In this document: in pieces, positions 1 to 8,456 of the stretch
Numbering within the stretch: the first letter of the stretch is position 1
Layout of the letters: each line of letters begins with the position of its first letter
Assembly (NCBI GenBank): GCA_027487515.1
Contig: JAIYDL010000010.1
Span: 1 to 64,000 of the forward strand
Direction: 5' to 3'
Length of the DNA stretch: 64,000 bases
Origin: Pseudomonadota bacterium
Lineage (GTDB): Bacteria; Bdellovibrionota; Bacteriovoracia; Bacteriovoracales; Bacteriovoracaceae
The notes under the pieces: model-generated
Told to the model about the DNA's origin: nothing
Database searches by the model: none
What the model saw: the letters and a program-made list of their open reading frames with translations, nothing else
Program-made: the position numbers and the translations under genes

Positions 1-11
1 ATGTTGAAAAT

Positions 12-266
12 GTGAAGGTGATTTCTCTCTTTAAGAAAATGGATACGATCGAGTCGACTCTAGATCCCATAGCGGAATTAATTGAAGAGATGGGGGTAGA
101 AGAGGCGAGTGAAACCAAGGTCGAAATGAAGAGAAATATAGTGACCGAGAACCATTTCCCAGACCAATCCCTCTTTATTTTGGATGAGCAAATGAAGTCA
201 TTAAAGAAGCGATTAAATAGAATGAAGTTTTATATTGGAGAGTTAGACGATTTACTTCCGAACTAA
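12..266 (+). CDS. Small hypothetical protein, possibly 5'-truncated by the window edge
   Basis: The 84-residue product is hydrophilic and charged, with a helix-prone C-terminal half rich in Lys, Leu and Met. I recognise no domain, signal peptide or membrane segment. The frame stays open to the first base of the window, so the GTG start at 12 is only a minimum and the real start may lie upstream; an ATG at 39 is another option. The coding region is more AT-rich than the rest of the window. It ends 64 bases before the tRNA-Leu that follows. Function unknown; that it is coding at all is moderately likely. Confidence 0.45.
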   Translation: MKVISLFKKMDTIESTLDPIAELIEEMGVEEASETKVEMKRNIVTENHFPDQSLFILDEQMKSLKKRLNRMKFYIGELDDLLPN

Positions 267-273
267 AATTCTG

Positions 274-302
274 TGGACAAACTTATAGGAATTCCATTAA
301 CT
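274..302 (+). promoter_or_regulatory. Candidate sigma70-type promoter of tRNA-Leu(GAG)
   Basis: A -35-like TGGACA (274-279) is followed after 17 bases by TTAACT (297-302), about 28 bases before the tRNA 5' end. The -35 fits well and the -10 poorly, so this is a weak call based on position and spacing. Confidence 0.3.
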
Positions 303-329
303 TAAAAGCTCGCTTCTTCCATATTCCGT

Positions 330-413
330 GCCCAGGTGGTGGAATGGCAGACACACTACCTTGAGGTGGTAGCGCTGCGAGGCATGCTGGTTCAAGTCCA
401 GTCCTGGGCACCA
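330..413 (+). tRNA. tRNA-Leu (anticodon GAG)
   Basis: An 84-nt class II tRNA with the 3' CCA encoded. The acceptor stem GCCCAGG (330-336) pairs with CCTGGGC (403-409). The anticodon stem CTACC/GGTAG closes the 7-base loop TTGAGGT, giving anticodon GAG, which reads CUC and CUU. The extra bases between anticodon and T arms form the long variable arm typical of tRNA-Leu. The T loop TTCAAGT is intact. A canonical terminator follows at 439-469. Confidence 0.95.
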
Positions 414-438
414 TTTTTACTAGAATTTCTTCCTTCCC

Positions 439-469
439 AAAGGCTCTTCAAAAGAGCCTTTTTGTTTTT
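439..469 (+). terminator. Rho-independent terminator after tRNA-Leu(GAG)
   Basis: The arms GGCTCTT and AAGAGCC form a stem with a short A-rich loop, followed by a T-rich tract. It lies 26 bases beyond the CCA end of the tRNA and explains its 3' end. Confidence 0.8.
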
Positions 470-682
470 ATACTCCCAGATCACTAACCATTCTCAATAA
501 CCTAATGGCCGCGTAAAACGCTCAGATTCTGAGGTCTACTCGCGTTCAAGAACCACAGTCACTTATATGAACGTCTGGTCTTCTGGGTTCAGCTCCTCGA
601 GATCGTCCTCGGTTTTTAAGTGATGTTCGAAAATTTTTGAATAAGATATTAGGATACATCAACGACGAGCAACGGGAGTTCC

Positions 683-1651
683 ATGAGATTCTTAATTAGA
701 CTAAGCATTGCGGGTACCCTCATCTTTCCTCACCTCTTGCACGCGGTGGAGTACCGATGTTCGGTGCGCCTAGAATTGGATAACCATGCGTCTCCCACCT
801 TCCCACAAAATTTTGTGGGGAAGGGAATCCTTCACTGCGTCCGTCCATCCGGGGCCGTCGAAAACTTTACCGTGGTATCGGAGAATACCTTTCTCTTTTC
901 CCGCCGTGGTTGGACCCCAGATCAAAGTCCACGGCCTCGTACCTCAGCTGTACTCTCGATCTTCGGGCTGACGAGTTCTCGCCAACCGACCCAGCTTGGA
1001 CCTTTCACCGCTAGCAGATCTTACCAGACGGGGAGTGGAGAATACCACCTGCCCATGGGCCCCGAAATGAGTTACGGTGACGGAATAGTTCTTGGAAGAG
1101 GTGATCAAGGTGAGAATACTTCCTTCGGGGAGCTGCCGGATCTGAAGAACTTAGTCATCAAAGTCACAGGACGCTCATCCGCAGCCGCTCCTCTCATCCC
1201 GTATCAGCTCTGCCAAATCGGGGACGTCAACATGGAGGTCGATGAACCGTTCATCGAACCCAACCAAGTTGTGTACCGCACTCTGGAAGGCTCGAGTGAG
1301 ATCAGTTGTATCGACGCCGAGAGCGCCACGGTTAGGTTTCCAATTAAGATGAGTACCAAACTTCAACTTTGGGCGAATTCACCAAGCAAGATCCCTGTCT
1401 TAGATTTGGTGCTCCCATTGCGATCCTTGGTTTCGAGAAACTACGGGGAAGATCTTCTGGGGGAGAGGAAATGGAACGATGCCACCACCCCCGGGGCAGG
1501 CTGGCCACTCGGATTCGGTAACCGAAACTTAGACATCGCGAAGAACGGATACCAGTACTATGACTTTAAATGTCGAAGAGCTGGCTGCGACTCAAACACA
1601 TGGGGGATTTGGCTCCAGGGTGTGACTGATTGGGAAGTGAATCGAAACTAG
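683..1651 (+). CDS. Secreted protein of unknown function
   Basis: The 322-residue product starts with a clear Sec signal peptide (residues 1 to about 21, a hydrophobic core ending in LHA). The mature part is beta-rich and carries six or more cysteines, several close to the C-terminus, which suggests a disulfide-bonded periplasmic or extracellular protein. The ATG at 683 is preceded by GGGAG at a suitable distance. The upstream 470-682 stretch contains no other gene. It is convergent with the secreted-protein operon ending at 1783. I do not recognise the family and assign no function; that it is an exported protein is well supported. Confidence 0.7.
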   Translation: MRFLIRLSIAGTLIFPHLLHAVEYRCSVRLELDNHASPTFPQNFVGKGILHCVRPSGAVENFTVVSENTFLFSRRGWTPDQSPRPRTSAVLSIFGLTSSRQPTQLGPFTASRSYQTGSGEYHLPMGPEMSYGDGIVLGRGDQGENTSFGELPDLKNLVIKVTGRSSAAAPLIPYQLCQIGDVNMEVDEPFIEPNQVVYRTLEGSSEISCIDAESATVRFPIKMSTKLQLWANSPSKIPVLDLVLPLRSLVSRNYGEDLLGERKWNDATTPGAGWPLGFGNRNLDIAKNGYQYYDFKCRRAGCDSNTWGIWLQGVTDWEVNRN

Positions 1652-1754
1652 ATTCCCTGAGATCATCTCAGAGTCCATCGAATGAACCATCTGAGCACCG
1701 GCCGATGCGGTTGGTGCTCGTCCATGGCCCGGCGCTCGGGTGGGGTATGCCCTT

Positions 1755-1783
1755 AGAGTCCTGCCCCGGAGTGGAAGGACTCT
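1755..1783. terminator. Perfect hairpin at a convergent gene end, no U-tract
   Basis: AGAGTCCT (1755-1762) and AGGACTCT (1776-1783) form a perfect 8-bp stem around a 13-base loop. It overlaps the stop codon of the minus-strand gene ending at 1783 and lies 104 bases beyond the plus-strand gene ending at 1651. There is no T-run on either strand, so it may be an RNA 3'-end stabiliser or a weak bidirectional terminator. Confidence 0.4.
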
Positions 1784-2310
1784 TAATCCCCAGCGTGACT
1801 CAATTCGAAAATTTCCGCCCCAAAATCTCCATGACAGATCACATGGCCTGCACGTTCGACCCGGGACCGGCGGTCAAGTTTTGCGAGAACGATAGGGCGG
1901 GAAAAAAACTGCCCTCGGCAGAGGGATTCGAAGTGGCGCTCAGTACGAATGTTACCGACGCCGCTATAAATGTTAAACGGGCCTTGGGCCTCGAGGTACA
2001 CAAATTTAGATCCCGAAGAGAAGAGGGTCACCGCATCTTCTTCACTCAGCACGCGGTCGGTGCTTTGGAAGAGTCTCCCGACCTCGCGGTAGAAATGTGA
2101 GATGAAGGAGTTGGCGCCGATGCAGTTCTTGCAGCTTCCGGCCTCGATCAAACAACTTAAACTCTGCTGGCAGAGGCTCGTGCAGAAGGTTTCTTCACTC
2201 TCGCAGCTTATCTTGAGCCTCATCTCAAGCCCTTCGCTCAACTCAACCTTCGACTCCCAGGCGAAGCTGGCAAAGGGGAGAGCAACCAGTAAGAGAAACA
2301 AGGCTTTCAT
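1783..2310 (-). CDS. Cys-rich secreted protein, last gene of the secreted-protein operon
   Basis: The 175-residue product has a signal peptide (residues 1 to about 17, ending in SFA) and a cluster of six cysteines between about residues 35 and 63, which suggests a compact disulfide-bonded domain. Two further Cys lie near the C-terminus. Its start overlaps the stop of the 848-residue gene upstream by four bases (ATGA), so it is probably translationally coupled to it. It is the 3'-most gene of a five-gene minus-strand unit (8064 to 1783) in which every product is exported. No recognised domain; function unknown. Confidence 0.65.
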   Translation of the reverse strand: MKALFLLLVALPFASFAWESKVELSEGLEMRLKISCESEETFCTSLCQQSLSCLIEAGSCKNCIGANSFISHFYREVGRLFQSTDRVLSEEDAVTLFSSGSKFVYLEAQGPFNIYSGVGNIRTERHFESLCRGQFFSRPIVLAKLDRRSRVERAGHVICHGDFGAEIFELSHAGD

Positions 2311-4853
2311 GGTTGTACCTGCTTGAAATCTTCGATCCTAAAAGAATGACCGGCGCAGTTGTAGCGAGGAGTTTCAACGCTGAACGTCCTTTCTCCAGCG
2401 GTCACGAGGCTCAGGCCACCGCTTACGATGCTGATCTCGTCGGGGATAACCTTGAGGTACTTCCCGATGGAGGTGGCGATGTTGGACGCACACGTGCCTC
2501 GGATGCACTCCTCACCCCGAGATAACTTTCGGACACAGGACTTCGGAATCTCTCCGCCGTTGATCTTCAGCGCCCGGGCCACGGCATTGGGATTCACGGT
2601 CCACGAGCGAGGGATATCCTCCGGAGACCGGAGGTTACCTACGAGCTTTACGACCCCTCTGATGACGTAGAAAAACGGGCGCATGACGGGGTTCAGCATC
2701 GCGGCGGAGGTCGCAGTGCTGGCCAAAGAAATGGTGCAGGTGAAGCAGCCAGAAAGTTTTCTGACGGCGTTGCCAATCTGCTCGGGGGATTCCGCTTGCA
2801 CGGTGATGCGCTCGAAGTCCCGGCAGCTCTGGAGGGTGATCCCTTCGAACGCCAGATAATTCTGTGGTCTCACGCGCGCATCCGCGCTGACGACGATGGC
2901 ACAGGGAGCACCCAAGAGCGGTCCAAAATCAATGATCAAAGTTTTCTGTACGGCCCGGCGGTCAAAGCGAGGATTGTAATAGACTTTTCCGTCCTTGATG
3001 ATCTCCTGGAGTGAACTTACTTTTTTGTCAGCGAGGGAGACGTCCACGTAGATGGGAACGATCGTCGCTGCCGAGACACCGGCCAGGACCATGTCTTTTA
3101 GAAACTCAAAGCCGGCTTTCTTTGATTGGGCCCAAGGGTCATACATCTTACACGCATACCTCTCTCCCATGGATGTGGTGGCCGAGATGTTCTTTATCTG
3201 GCCATCGAGGGAAAGGAGACTCGAGGCATAATCCGAAGAGATCTTGAGGTCGATGAGGTTGGAGATGATTTTTTTTCCGCAGTCCAGAGCTGTCATGCAA
3301 AAGGTCTCGACCTTTCCTGACTGACCATCCTTGAGCACAAGATAACTTGCAGTTGCTTCTCGTGGAGTGGCCTCGAGCACCTTCTTAAAGTGGAAGGACT
3401 GGTACCAGGCAGAGAAGGCCTCCGGTCCCGGGTGATCTTCTTCTCCCCAAACCTTATCGTCTCGGAGCTTCTCGCACAAGGTCAGTAGTTGGGGAGCAAA
3501 CTGGGTGAGGGACCACTCTAAGTCGGCCTCGATCTCACTGTGGATACTCTGGGAATAGTTCCAAATGGACTCGTACTGAGTCATGGCCGCAAGTTTAGGC
3601 CGAATAAAACTAATCTCACGGTCAGTGGCCGAGGTGAGCTCCGCACAAAAGGTGAAGGCCTCTGCGCGCTTAGCCTTATCGGCGCCCTTGAGCCCCTCGA
3701 GCTCCGCCGTGATATCGGAGAGGAGTCGATCCTCTAACCCCCGACGGATAAACTTCAACTGAGTCAGGGACTGAGAGAGCTTCAGACGGATGAAGCCTCT
3801 GGTTTTCGCCATGTTGTCTTTAAAGTTCTTGGCCCAGGCGGTCGCTGACTCATGAGCATCCATTCCTAAGTCTTCGCGGCCCAGCCCGTCATCTTGTCGA
3901 AGGATGTCATCGTGTTCGTGGTCCGGGCCCGGCTTGAAGACTTGGAGCTTCGCGAGGTCCGCATCTTGTGAAACTCGCGAGAGCTCGCGCAAAGAATTCG
4001 TGTTCAAGAAATCCTTCGAACACTCGGGCCTTGCGATCGAGTGGCACCCGTTCGAGAAGAAGAAACTGAGCTCCTCGAGGTTCACTTGGCGAAAGAGACC
4101 GTGGTAGTTCAAGGCCATCTGGCGCGCTTCCTGAGAGAAGTGAAACGCCCAGGAGTAATAGATGTTGAAGCTCGACCAGAAATCAAAACCAACCTTGTTC
4201 CACTGTTTCTCATCAAGGTGGCGAAGGTCAAATTGGAAGAAACTTACGCTCAGGTCACCCTGGTTGTCGATGCCACACTCGACCAAGTTCTCTGACCCCA
4301 CTGCCATGGACTCTCCGAGGGCCTTCAGAGTCTCCTGGGTGGGCTTCGATTGAGAGAGATGAGGATAGAGCGCGGCGAAGTCTTTAACTTCGTGGCAGCT
4401 TAAGTGGGAGTCAGGAAAGTTGAGGCGCTCACCTTGAAGCTTGCCTGCCCACGCCGCTGAAACGAGCTGGTCCATCTCTTCGCAGCCATCTTTACAGGTC
4501 TCCATGAGATCTCTGTATTGCGGAAGTTTTGAGTTCAAAAGCGGCAGCTGACCCCGAAGGAGTTTTTCTGCGACGAGCCTCGACAGGGACTGGAGGGTGA
4601 ACCGGTAGCGCTTGATCCCTTCGGTGGTGAACGTATCCTGGCGGGAGAGCATGTCGCCGGCGCGAAGCAATGCTTTACCCACATCGAGGGTGTCAGCGAT
4701 GAAGAAAACCGATCGGGTAGGTTTTTGCGAATCCCGCGCACAATCGGCGCGGTTAGAGAAATTGAGCGGGTTAATATCAAGGGGGCGACTTTCTTTGGCC
4801 TCAGCGATTGCGAGAATACTTAAAGTGCAGAGGCCAAAGAAGAGTCGTCGCAT
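2307..4853 (-). CDS. Large secreted protein of unknown function
   Basis: The 848-residue product has an N-terminal signal peptide (about residues 1-19, ending in AEA). The mature protein is mostly mixed helix with scattered cysteines, and has one moderately hydrophobic stretch around residues 700-735 that could associate with a membrane. There is no recognisable catalytic motif. It is the fourth gene of the five-gene unit: eight bases separate it from the 204-residue gene upstream and it overlaps the gene downstream by four bases. The tight packing implies that the products work together, perhaps in an envelope-associated or extracellular assembly, but that is inference. Confidence 0.65.
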   Translation of the reverse strand: MRRLFFGLCTLSILAIAEAKESRPLDINPLNFSNRADCARDSQKPTRSVFFIADTLDVGKALLRAGDMLSRQDTFTTEGIKRYRFTLQSLSRLVAEKLLRGQLPLLNSKLPQYRDLMETCKDGCEEMDQLVSAAWAGKLQGERLNFPDSHLSCHEVKDFAALYPHLSQSKPTQETLKALGESMAVGSENLVECGIDNQGDLSVSFFQFDLRHLDEKQWNKVGFDFWSSFNIYYSWAFHFSQEARQMALNYHGLFRQVNLEELSFFFSNGCHSIARPECSKDFLNTNSLRELSRVSQDADLAKLQVFKPGPDHEHDDILRQDDGLGREDLGMDAHESATAWAKNFKDNMAKTRGFIRLKLSQSLTQLKFIRRGLEDRLLSDITAELEGLKGADKAKRAEAFTFCAELTSATDREISFIRPKLAAMTQYESIWNYSQSIHSEIEADLEWSLTQFAPQLLTLCEKLRDDKVWGEEDHPGPEAFSAWYQSFHFKKVLEATPREATASYLVLKDGQSGKVETFCMTALDCGKKIISNLIDLKISSDYASSLLSLDGQIKNISATTSMGERYACKMYDPWAQSKKAGFEFLKDMVLAGVSAATIVPIYVDVSLADKKVSSLQEIIKDGKVYYNPRFDRRAVQKTLIIDFGPLLGAPCAIVVSADARVRPQNYLAFEGITLQSCRDFERITVQAESPEQIGNAVRKLSGCFTCTISLASTATSAAMLNPVMRPFFYVIRGVVKLVGNLRSPEDIPRSWTVNPNAVARALKINGGEIPKSCVRKLSRGEECIRGTCASNIATSIGKYLKVIPDEISIVSGGLSLVTAGERTFSVETPRYNCAGHSFRIEDFKQVQP

Positions 4854-4861
4854 GTTGTATC

Positions 4862-5476
4862 CTATTGACCGGCCACGCAGCCAGTAGCTTGCTTCATGAC
4901 TGTTGTGTAGAACATGATCATCGCCTCGTCGGCAGGAGTGAAGCCTCTCCGTGTTCCACCGGTTTCCGTCATCAGACCGTACATGTAGCGGTTGAGAGCG
5001 TAGTAGACCGAGCGAGGGACATTGACTGTCTGCGTGCAGCGGCCAGCGGTGAAGCGCAGGGTGATTCCGTAGTAAGGGCCGGATTCGCAGAGGTTTCCGC
5101 AGCCAGAGCCATTCCCCGGGATGATGATGTTCGTACCGTTGCCAGTGCCGGTGTTGAAGGTGTTCCCTTCGCCGAAACTAAAGGTCGCAGTAAATCTTCT
5201 GTCGGTCGACGTGACACTTGAGAAGCGACACAGACCCCCCGGCGAGCAAGAGATGCGTGCGTCGCGGTTGATTGCCATGAGGATGGTGGCGTCATCGAAG
5301 CGTTCAAACCCAAACTCATTGGTTTCACAGCCGAAGATCTCTCGCACGTCTTGGGAATCACGGCAAGGGTCACTCCCGCCGGACCCGCCTCCGGAGAAGG
5401 AAGGGAGGGAGAGACTTAGAATCAGGATCGAGAATAGTGTTTTCAAATTGGCTCCAATTGTAATCATTATTCGCAT
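4862..5476 (-). CDS. Small Gly/Cys-rich secreted protein
   Basis: The 204-residue product has a signal peptide (hydrophobic core about residues 11-27). A Gly/Ser spacer follows (SGGGSGGS). The mature part has paired cysteines and a Gly/Asn/Thr-rich stretch around residues 105-130 with pilin- or fibre-like low complexity. Its start overlaps the stop of the 514-residue gene by ten bases and its stop is eight bases before the 848-residue gene, which places it in the middle of the five-gene operon. No family recognised. The low-complexity, Cys-paired small exported protein could be a structural subunit, but nothing in the sequence proves this. Confidence 0.6.
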   Translation of the reverse strand: MRIMITIGANLKTLFSILILSLSLPSFSGGGSGGSDPCRDSQDVREIFGCETNEFGFERFDDATILMAINRDARISCSPGGLCRFSSVTSTDRRFTATFSFGEGNTFNTGTGNGTNIIIPGNGSGCGNLCESGPYYGITLRFTAGRCTQTVNVPRSVYYALNRYMYGLMTETGGTRRGFTPADEAMIMFYTTVMKQATGCVAGQ

Positions 5477-7011
5477 TTAATTTCTAATTTATGCAAACTG
5501 TTCATTTCATAGGTTGGGACGATGTAGGAGTCTCGCTTTATGCTCAGCATCTCCAGATCAAGTTTTTTCTCTGATCTGCCGCGGACTTTGAACTCAGCTT
5601 TCAGCGTAAGCATCGGGTCTTTGATGACGGCACACGCCGACCCGTTACAAACTTTCGAATAGTAGGGAGGCCAGAGCTTGAACGACAGGTAGCTTCGGAG
5701 CTGATCGACGGCGCGGTCAACATTATCCAGCGGTCTTTCGAACACAAGGCCCGGGATGGTAGAAATCCCTGGGAGTTCCCTTGTGACTTGAATCCGGGGA
5801 ATTTCCTGGATGGTTGGGATACTCGAGTTCGAGATCCGGCCCAGTTGCTGCTCGATGGTGTTCAGGCGACTCTGGATGCGCTTCTTAAATCGCTCGTAAT
5901 CGTACTTCGGGTCATACATGTTGGATTCAATGACGTAGGTCTTCCCATCTTCGATCAGACTCTCGGCCACTTCAAACCCGATGCCTTTGATGAACCCCTG
6001 AAACCTCGCCGGGGCAATCCCACCGTCATACCAGCTGGTGATGAGCTCCAGGCGTCCCTGAGTCTTTTCATACAGCGAGTGTTCTGCGATCACCGGTTGA
6101 GCATAGTCGCAAGATGATTGGCAAACCTTGTCGCTACAGACTTTCGGGCAATTGTTATTGACCAGCAGCTGGGTCTCGAGCTGAACCAGACCGTTACCTA
6201 GCGGATTCACGGAGACGCTCCCAAAGTGAATGTCGGGCATGCTCCAGCTCTCGGGGAATGTTGGGTATTCGATCCCGTAGTCATCAGATGAAGGGATCAG
6301 GTCCGCCTGGGGATTCACCGACAGTCGGATGGGAAGATTCGACAAGGCCTTGAGGCTGCCGCTGTTACCCGTGGCGTCCCCGGCAAGGTAGAGATTGATG
6401 GCCCCGAAGAGATCAAGGTTCTTAATTCCCAGAGCAGCGAAGGTCTGAGTGTTTTGGCACTCTTTTTTGATTTGTAACTTAAGTAAGTAGCTCGTTCCGT
6501 AGTAGGGTTTCACGAAACAGAAGCCCCCGTTGAAGCTCATCCGATGAGTAGACAGACGCTTCACCTCACAGCCAGGCTGAGTGGCAGGTAGCTGGAGGGG
6601 CTGATGGCCCTCGTCCTCAACGGTCAGTTCGAGGCAGGACTGGATGAGCTTCCAGTCCTGATGAAATTTCTCTTTTCTGACCTCATGGTCGTTGGCGAGC
6701 TCGAAGGGGTGACCCGAAAGCGCGCAGCGCTTGTAGCCAAAGTCTTTCGTGAAGTTCACACCCTTTACGGTGTCTTCATAGTCGACGACCTCGGGGCCCA
6801 GGGCGATCATCAGAAACTGACCATTCATGGCGGCGGTCGAGCAGTTTGACGCGCGGAACTGGGGCAAGTTGGGGAGCGTTCTTTCTTCGTTGTAGTAGAC
6901 CGTTGACTCGGTGGAGTGCGAGATGGCCAGGTTCACGGATCCGATGCGCTGAACCTGGCACGCGAGTGCCGAGGTCGCAGAGATCAGAAATGGAAGGATC
7001 AACATTTTCAT
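5467..7011 (-). CDS. Secreted protein of unknown function, operon gene 2
   Basis: The 514-residue product carries a signal peptide (about residues 1-17, SALA then C). The mature region is beta-rich with many cysteines, including a dense patch of six Cys within residues 290-310 (NNCPKVCSDKVCQSSCDYAQ) that looks like a small disulfide knot. A helix-prone segment at about 370-400 follows. It lies 51 bases after the 333-residue gene and overlaps the following small gene. I recognise no enzyme motif; exported and disulfide-rich is as far as the sequence goes. Confidence 0.65.
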   Translation of the reverse strand: MKMLILPFLISATSALACQVQRIGSVNLAISHSTESTVYYNEERTLPNLPQFRASNCSTAAMNGQFLMIALGPEVVDYEDTVKGVNFTKDFGYKRCALSGHPFELANDHEVRKEKFHQDWKLIQSCLELTVEDEGHQPLQLPATQPGCEVKRLSTHRMSFNGGFCFVKPYYGTSYLLKLQIKKECQNTQTFAALGIKNLDLFGAINLYLAGDATGNSGSLKALSNLPIRLSVNPQADLIPSSDDYGIEYPTFPESWSMPDIHFGSVSVNPLGNGLVQLETQLLVNNNCPKVCSDKVCQSSCDYAQPVIAEHSLYEKTQGRLELITSWYDGGIAPARFQGFIKGIGFEVAESLIEDGKTYVIESNMYDPKYDYERFKKRIQSRLNTIEQQLGRISNSSIPTIQEIPRIQVTRELPGISTIPGLVFERPLDNVDRAVDQLRSYLSFKLWPPYYSKVCNGSACAVIKDPMLTLKAEFKVRGRSEKKLDLEMLSIKRDSYIVPTYEMNSLHKLEIKCE

Positions 7012-7062
7012 CTGGCATCCAGAAACTGGGCAGGGGTGACCCTGCCCAGAGGTGATTCGAGG

Positions 7063-8064
7063 TTACTGAGCTACAGCGTCTTCGTTGATTTCTGTGAACG
7101 TACAGATCTCCGACGAATGGCGCTTCCACTTTCTCAGCTGAGCGAGAAGGTTCGTGTCGTTCCGTCGGGCCTCGATGAACGAGTACCGGATCTTACAGAA
7201 TCTTGGAACAAAGGCGTTGTTGCTGTTGATGAACGTGTCGACCAAGTACGCAGAGCTCACGTTGTTGAAGGCCCGTGGAGTCATGGCCGCAGTCGTGAAC
7301 TGACCGCCGGAGACAGTGATCCCGAGGATGTCATGGAGAAGGAGGTCGTACACCGTTGATCCAGCTGGAGAAGAGGATCCTGCGTAAACGTACGAGCCTT
7401 TGCCTTGCTGATCACACACAACTTTCGCACTTACCTTGAGGTCGGCGAGCTCGGAGTACCGAAGTCCATTGCTTGTGACAAGGTCAGTGACCGTTGCCTG
7501 GGCCTTAACAGAGAAGTTCGGAGTCGCCGTTCCAGCGGGGCTAAATCCACCGTTCTGGGAAGCGTAGAAGTACTCGATCTGAGGACCACGGTAACAAACA
7601 TCAAGGAAGAACTCAGCGCCGTAGCGCTCAGAACCAAGGTTGACGCTCATCTTCGTGAGTTGCCGAGTCCACTCTTCTTTCTGGCCTTCGTTGAAGGCCG
7701 TGTTGAACGAAGTTTCTGGAGCGTAGAGGTTGCGTGCGGATGTGGCCCCGGCCATTTCACCGTTGTCCGTCCACTCTGCAGAAGACACTGAGAGGTAGTC
7801 GAGGCGTGTTTCGCCGTCACCGGACGTAGAGCCCGTACAGACGCAGTTACACTCAGGAGTGGTGCGGCAGTCTTCGGCGGGGTTACAAGACTGGCTTGTC
7901 ACCCGGTCATAACAAACACGGCTTGAATACGGCTCGTGCTTGATACCAGCATTACATGGATAGATTGATGGGCCTGAACTGTTCACATCAAACTTGAATT
8001 CGAGACTCACGGCAAGCGCATTTGCCATAGAAAGTAAGAGTACAAGGGCGATCATTAGACGCAT
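7063..8064 (-). CDS. Secreted Cys-rich protein, first gene of the five-gene operon
   Basis: The 333-residue product has a signal peptide (residues 1 to about 18, ending in ALA). The first 75 mature residues hold eight or more Cys, including a CNCVC cluster, so a disulfide-rich N-terminal domain is likely. The rest looks beta-rich. The ATG at 8064 is preceded by AGGAGAAG, a good ribosome binding site. As first gene it should carry the operon promoter within 8065-8456. Function unknown; the whole unit (333, 514, 204, 848 and 175 residues) appears to be a co-expressed set of exported proteins. Confidence 0.65.
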   Translation of the reverse strand: MRLMIALVLLLSMANALAVSLEFKFDVNSSGPSIYPCNAGIKHEPYSSRVCYDRVTSQSCNPAEDCRTTPECNCVCTGSTSGDGETRLDYLSVSSAEWTDNGEMAGATSARNLYAPETSFNTAFNEGQKEEWTRQLTKMSVNLGSERYGAEFFLDVCYRGPQIEYFYASQNGGFSPAGTATPNFSVKAQATVTDLVTSNGLRYSELADLKVSAKVVCDQQGKGSYVYAGSSSPAGSTVYDLLLHDILGITVSGGQFTTAAMTPRAFNNVSSAYLVDTFINSNNAFVPRFCKIRYSFIEARRNDTNLLAQLRKWKRHSSEICTFTEINEDAVAQ

Positions 8065-8456
8065 GAGACTTCTCCTAAAAAGATATTGAGCGCACTCGGT
8101 ATAACGAAAGAAATAGTCTGTGAAGCCATTTTTTTGTGATGCGCTAAAAGTATGCTTTCCCGTAGGTCACTTTAAGCGGGAATCACCTTGCTGCACTTGA
8201 TGTCGTTTATGATGTCGAAGTTATTAATTTCTTAAGGAATAAAATTATGCCGCGATGCTGCGTGATTCATTTTTTGGGGGCGGTCCTCCCAAAATCCTAA
8301 GCATGGGTGGGATACCCAAGGCTAGATTCTCAGAGTTTTTGTTCTACTGCCCCTGCACCGGAAATTTGTCTCTAATTCGGTATTCTCCTTTCAAATATCA
8401 AACTGTAACCTCTTCCCGTATCAAATTCTTTATCCAAAAAACTGCCCGGAGAGATC
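8065..8456. other. Divergent intergenic region, no gene seen
   Basis: About 390 AT-richer bases lie between the start of the secreted-protein operon (minus) and the M1 aminopeptidase gene (plus). It must hold both promoters. I saw no -35/-10 pair with good spacing and no palindrome longer than six bases (TTCCCG/CGGGAA near 8158-8182), so I make no promoter call. Confidence 0.5.

Noticed and set aside
5121-5480. 119-codon plus-strand frame opposite the Gly/Cys-rich secreted gene
   Set aside because: The minus-strand gene has a signal peptide and operon context; the plus frame has neither.
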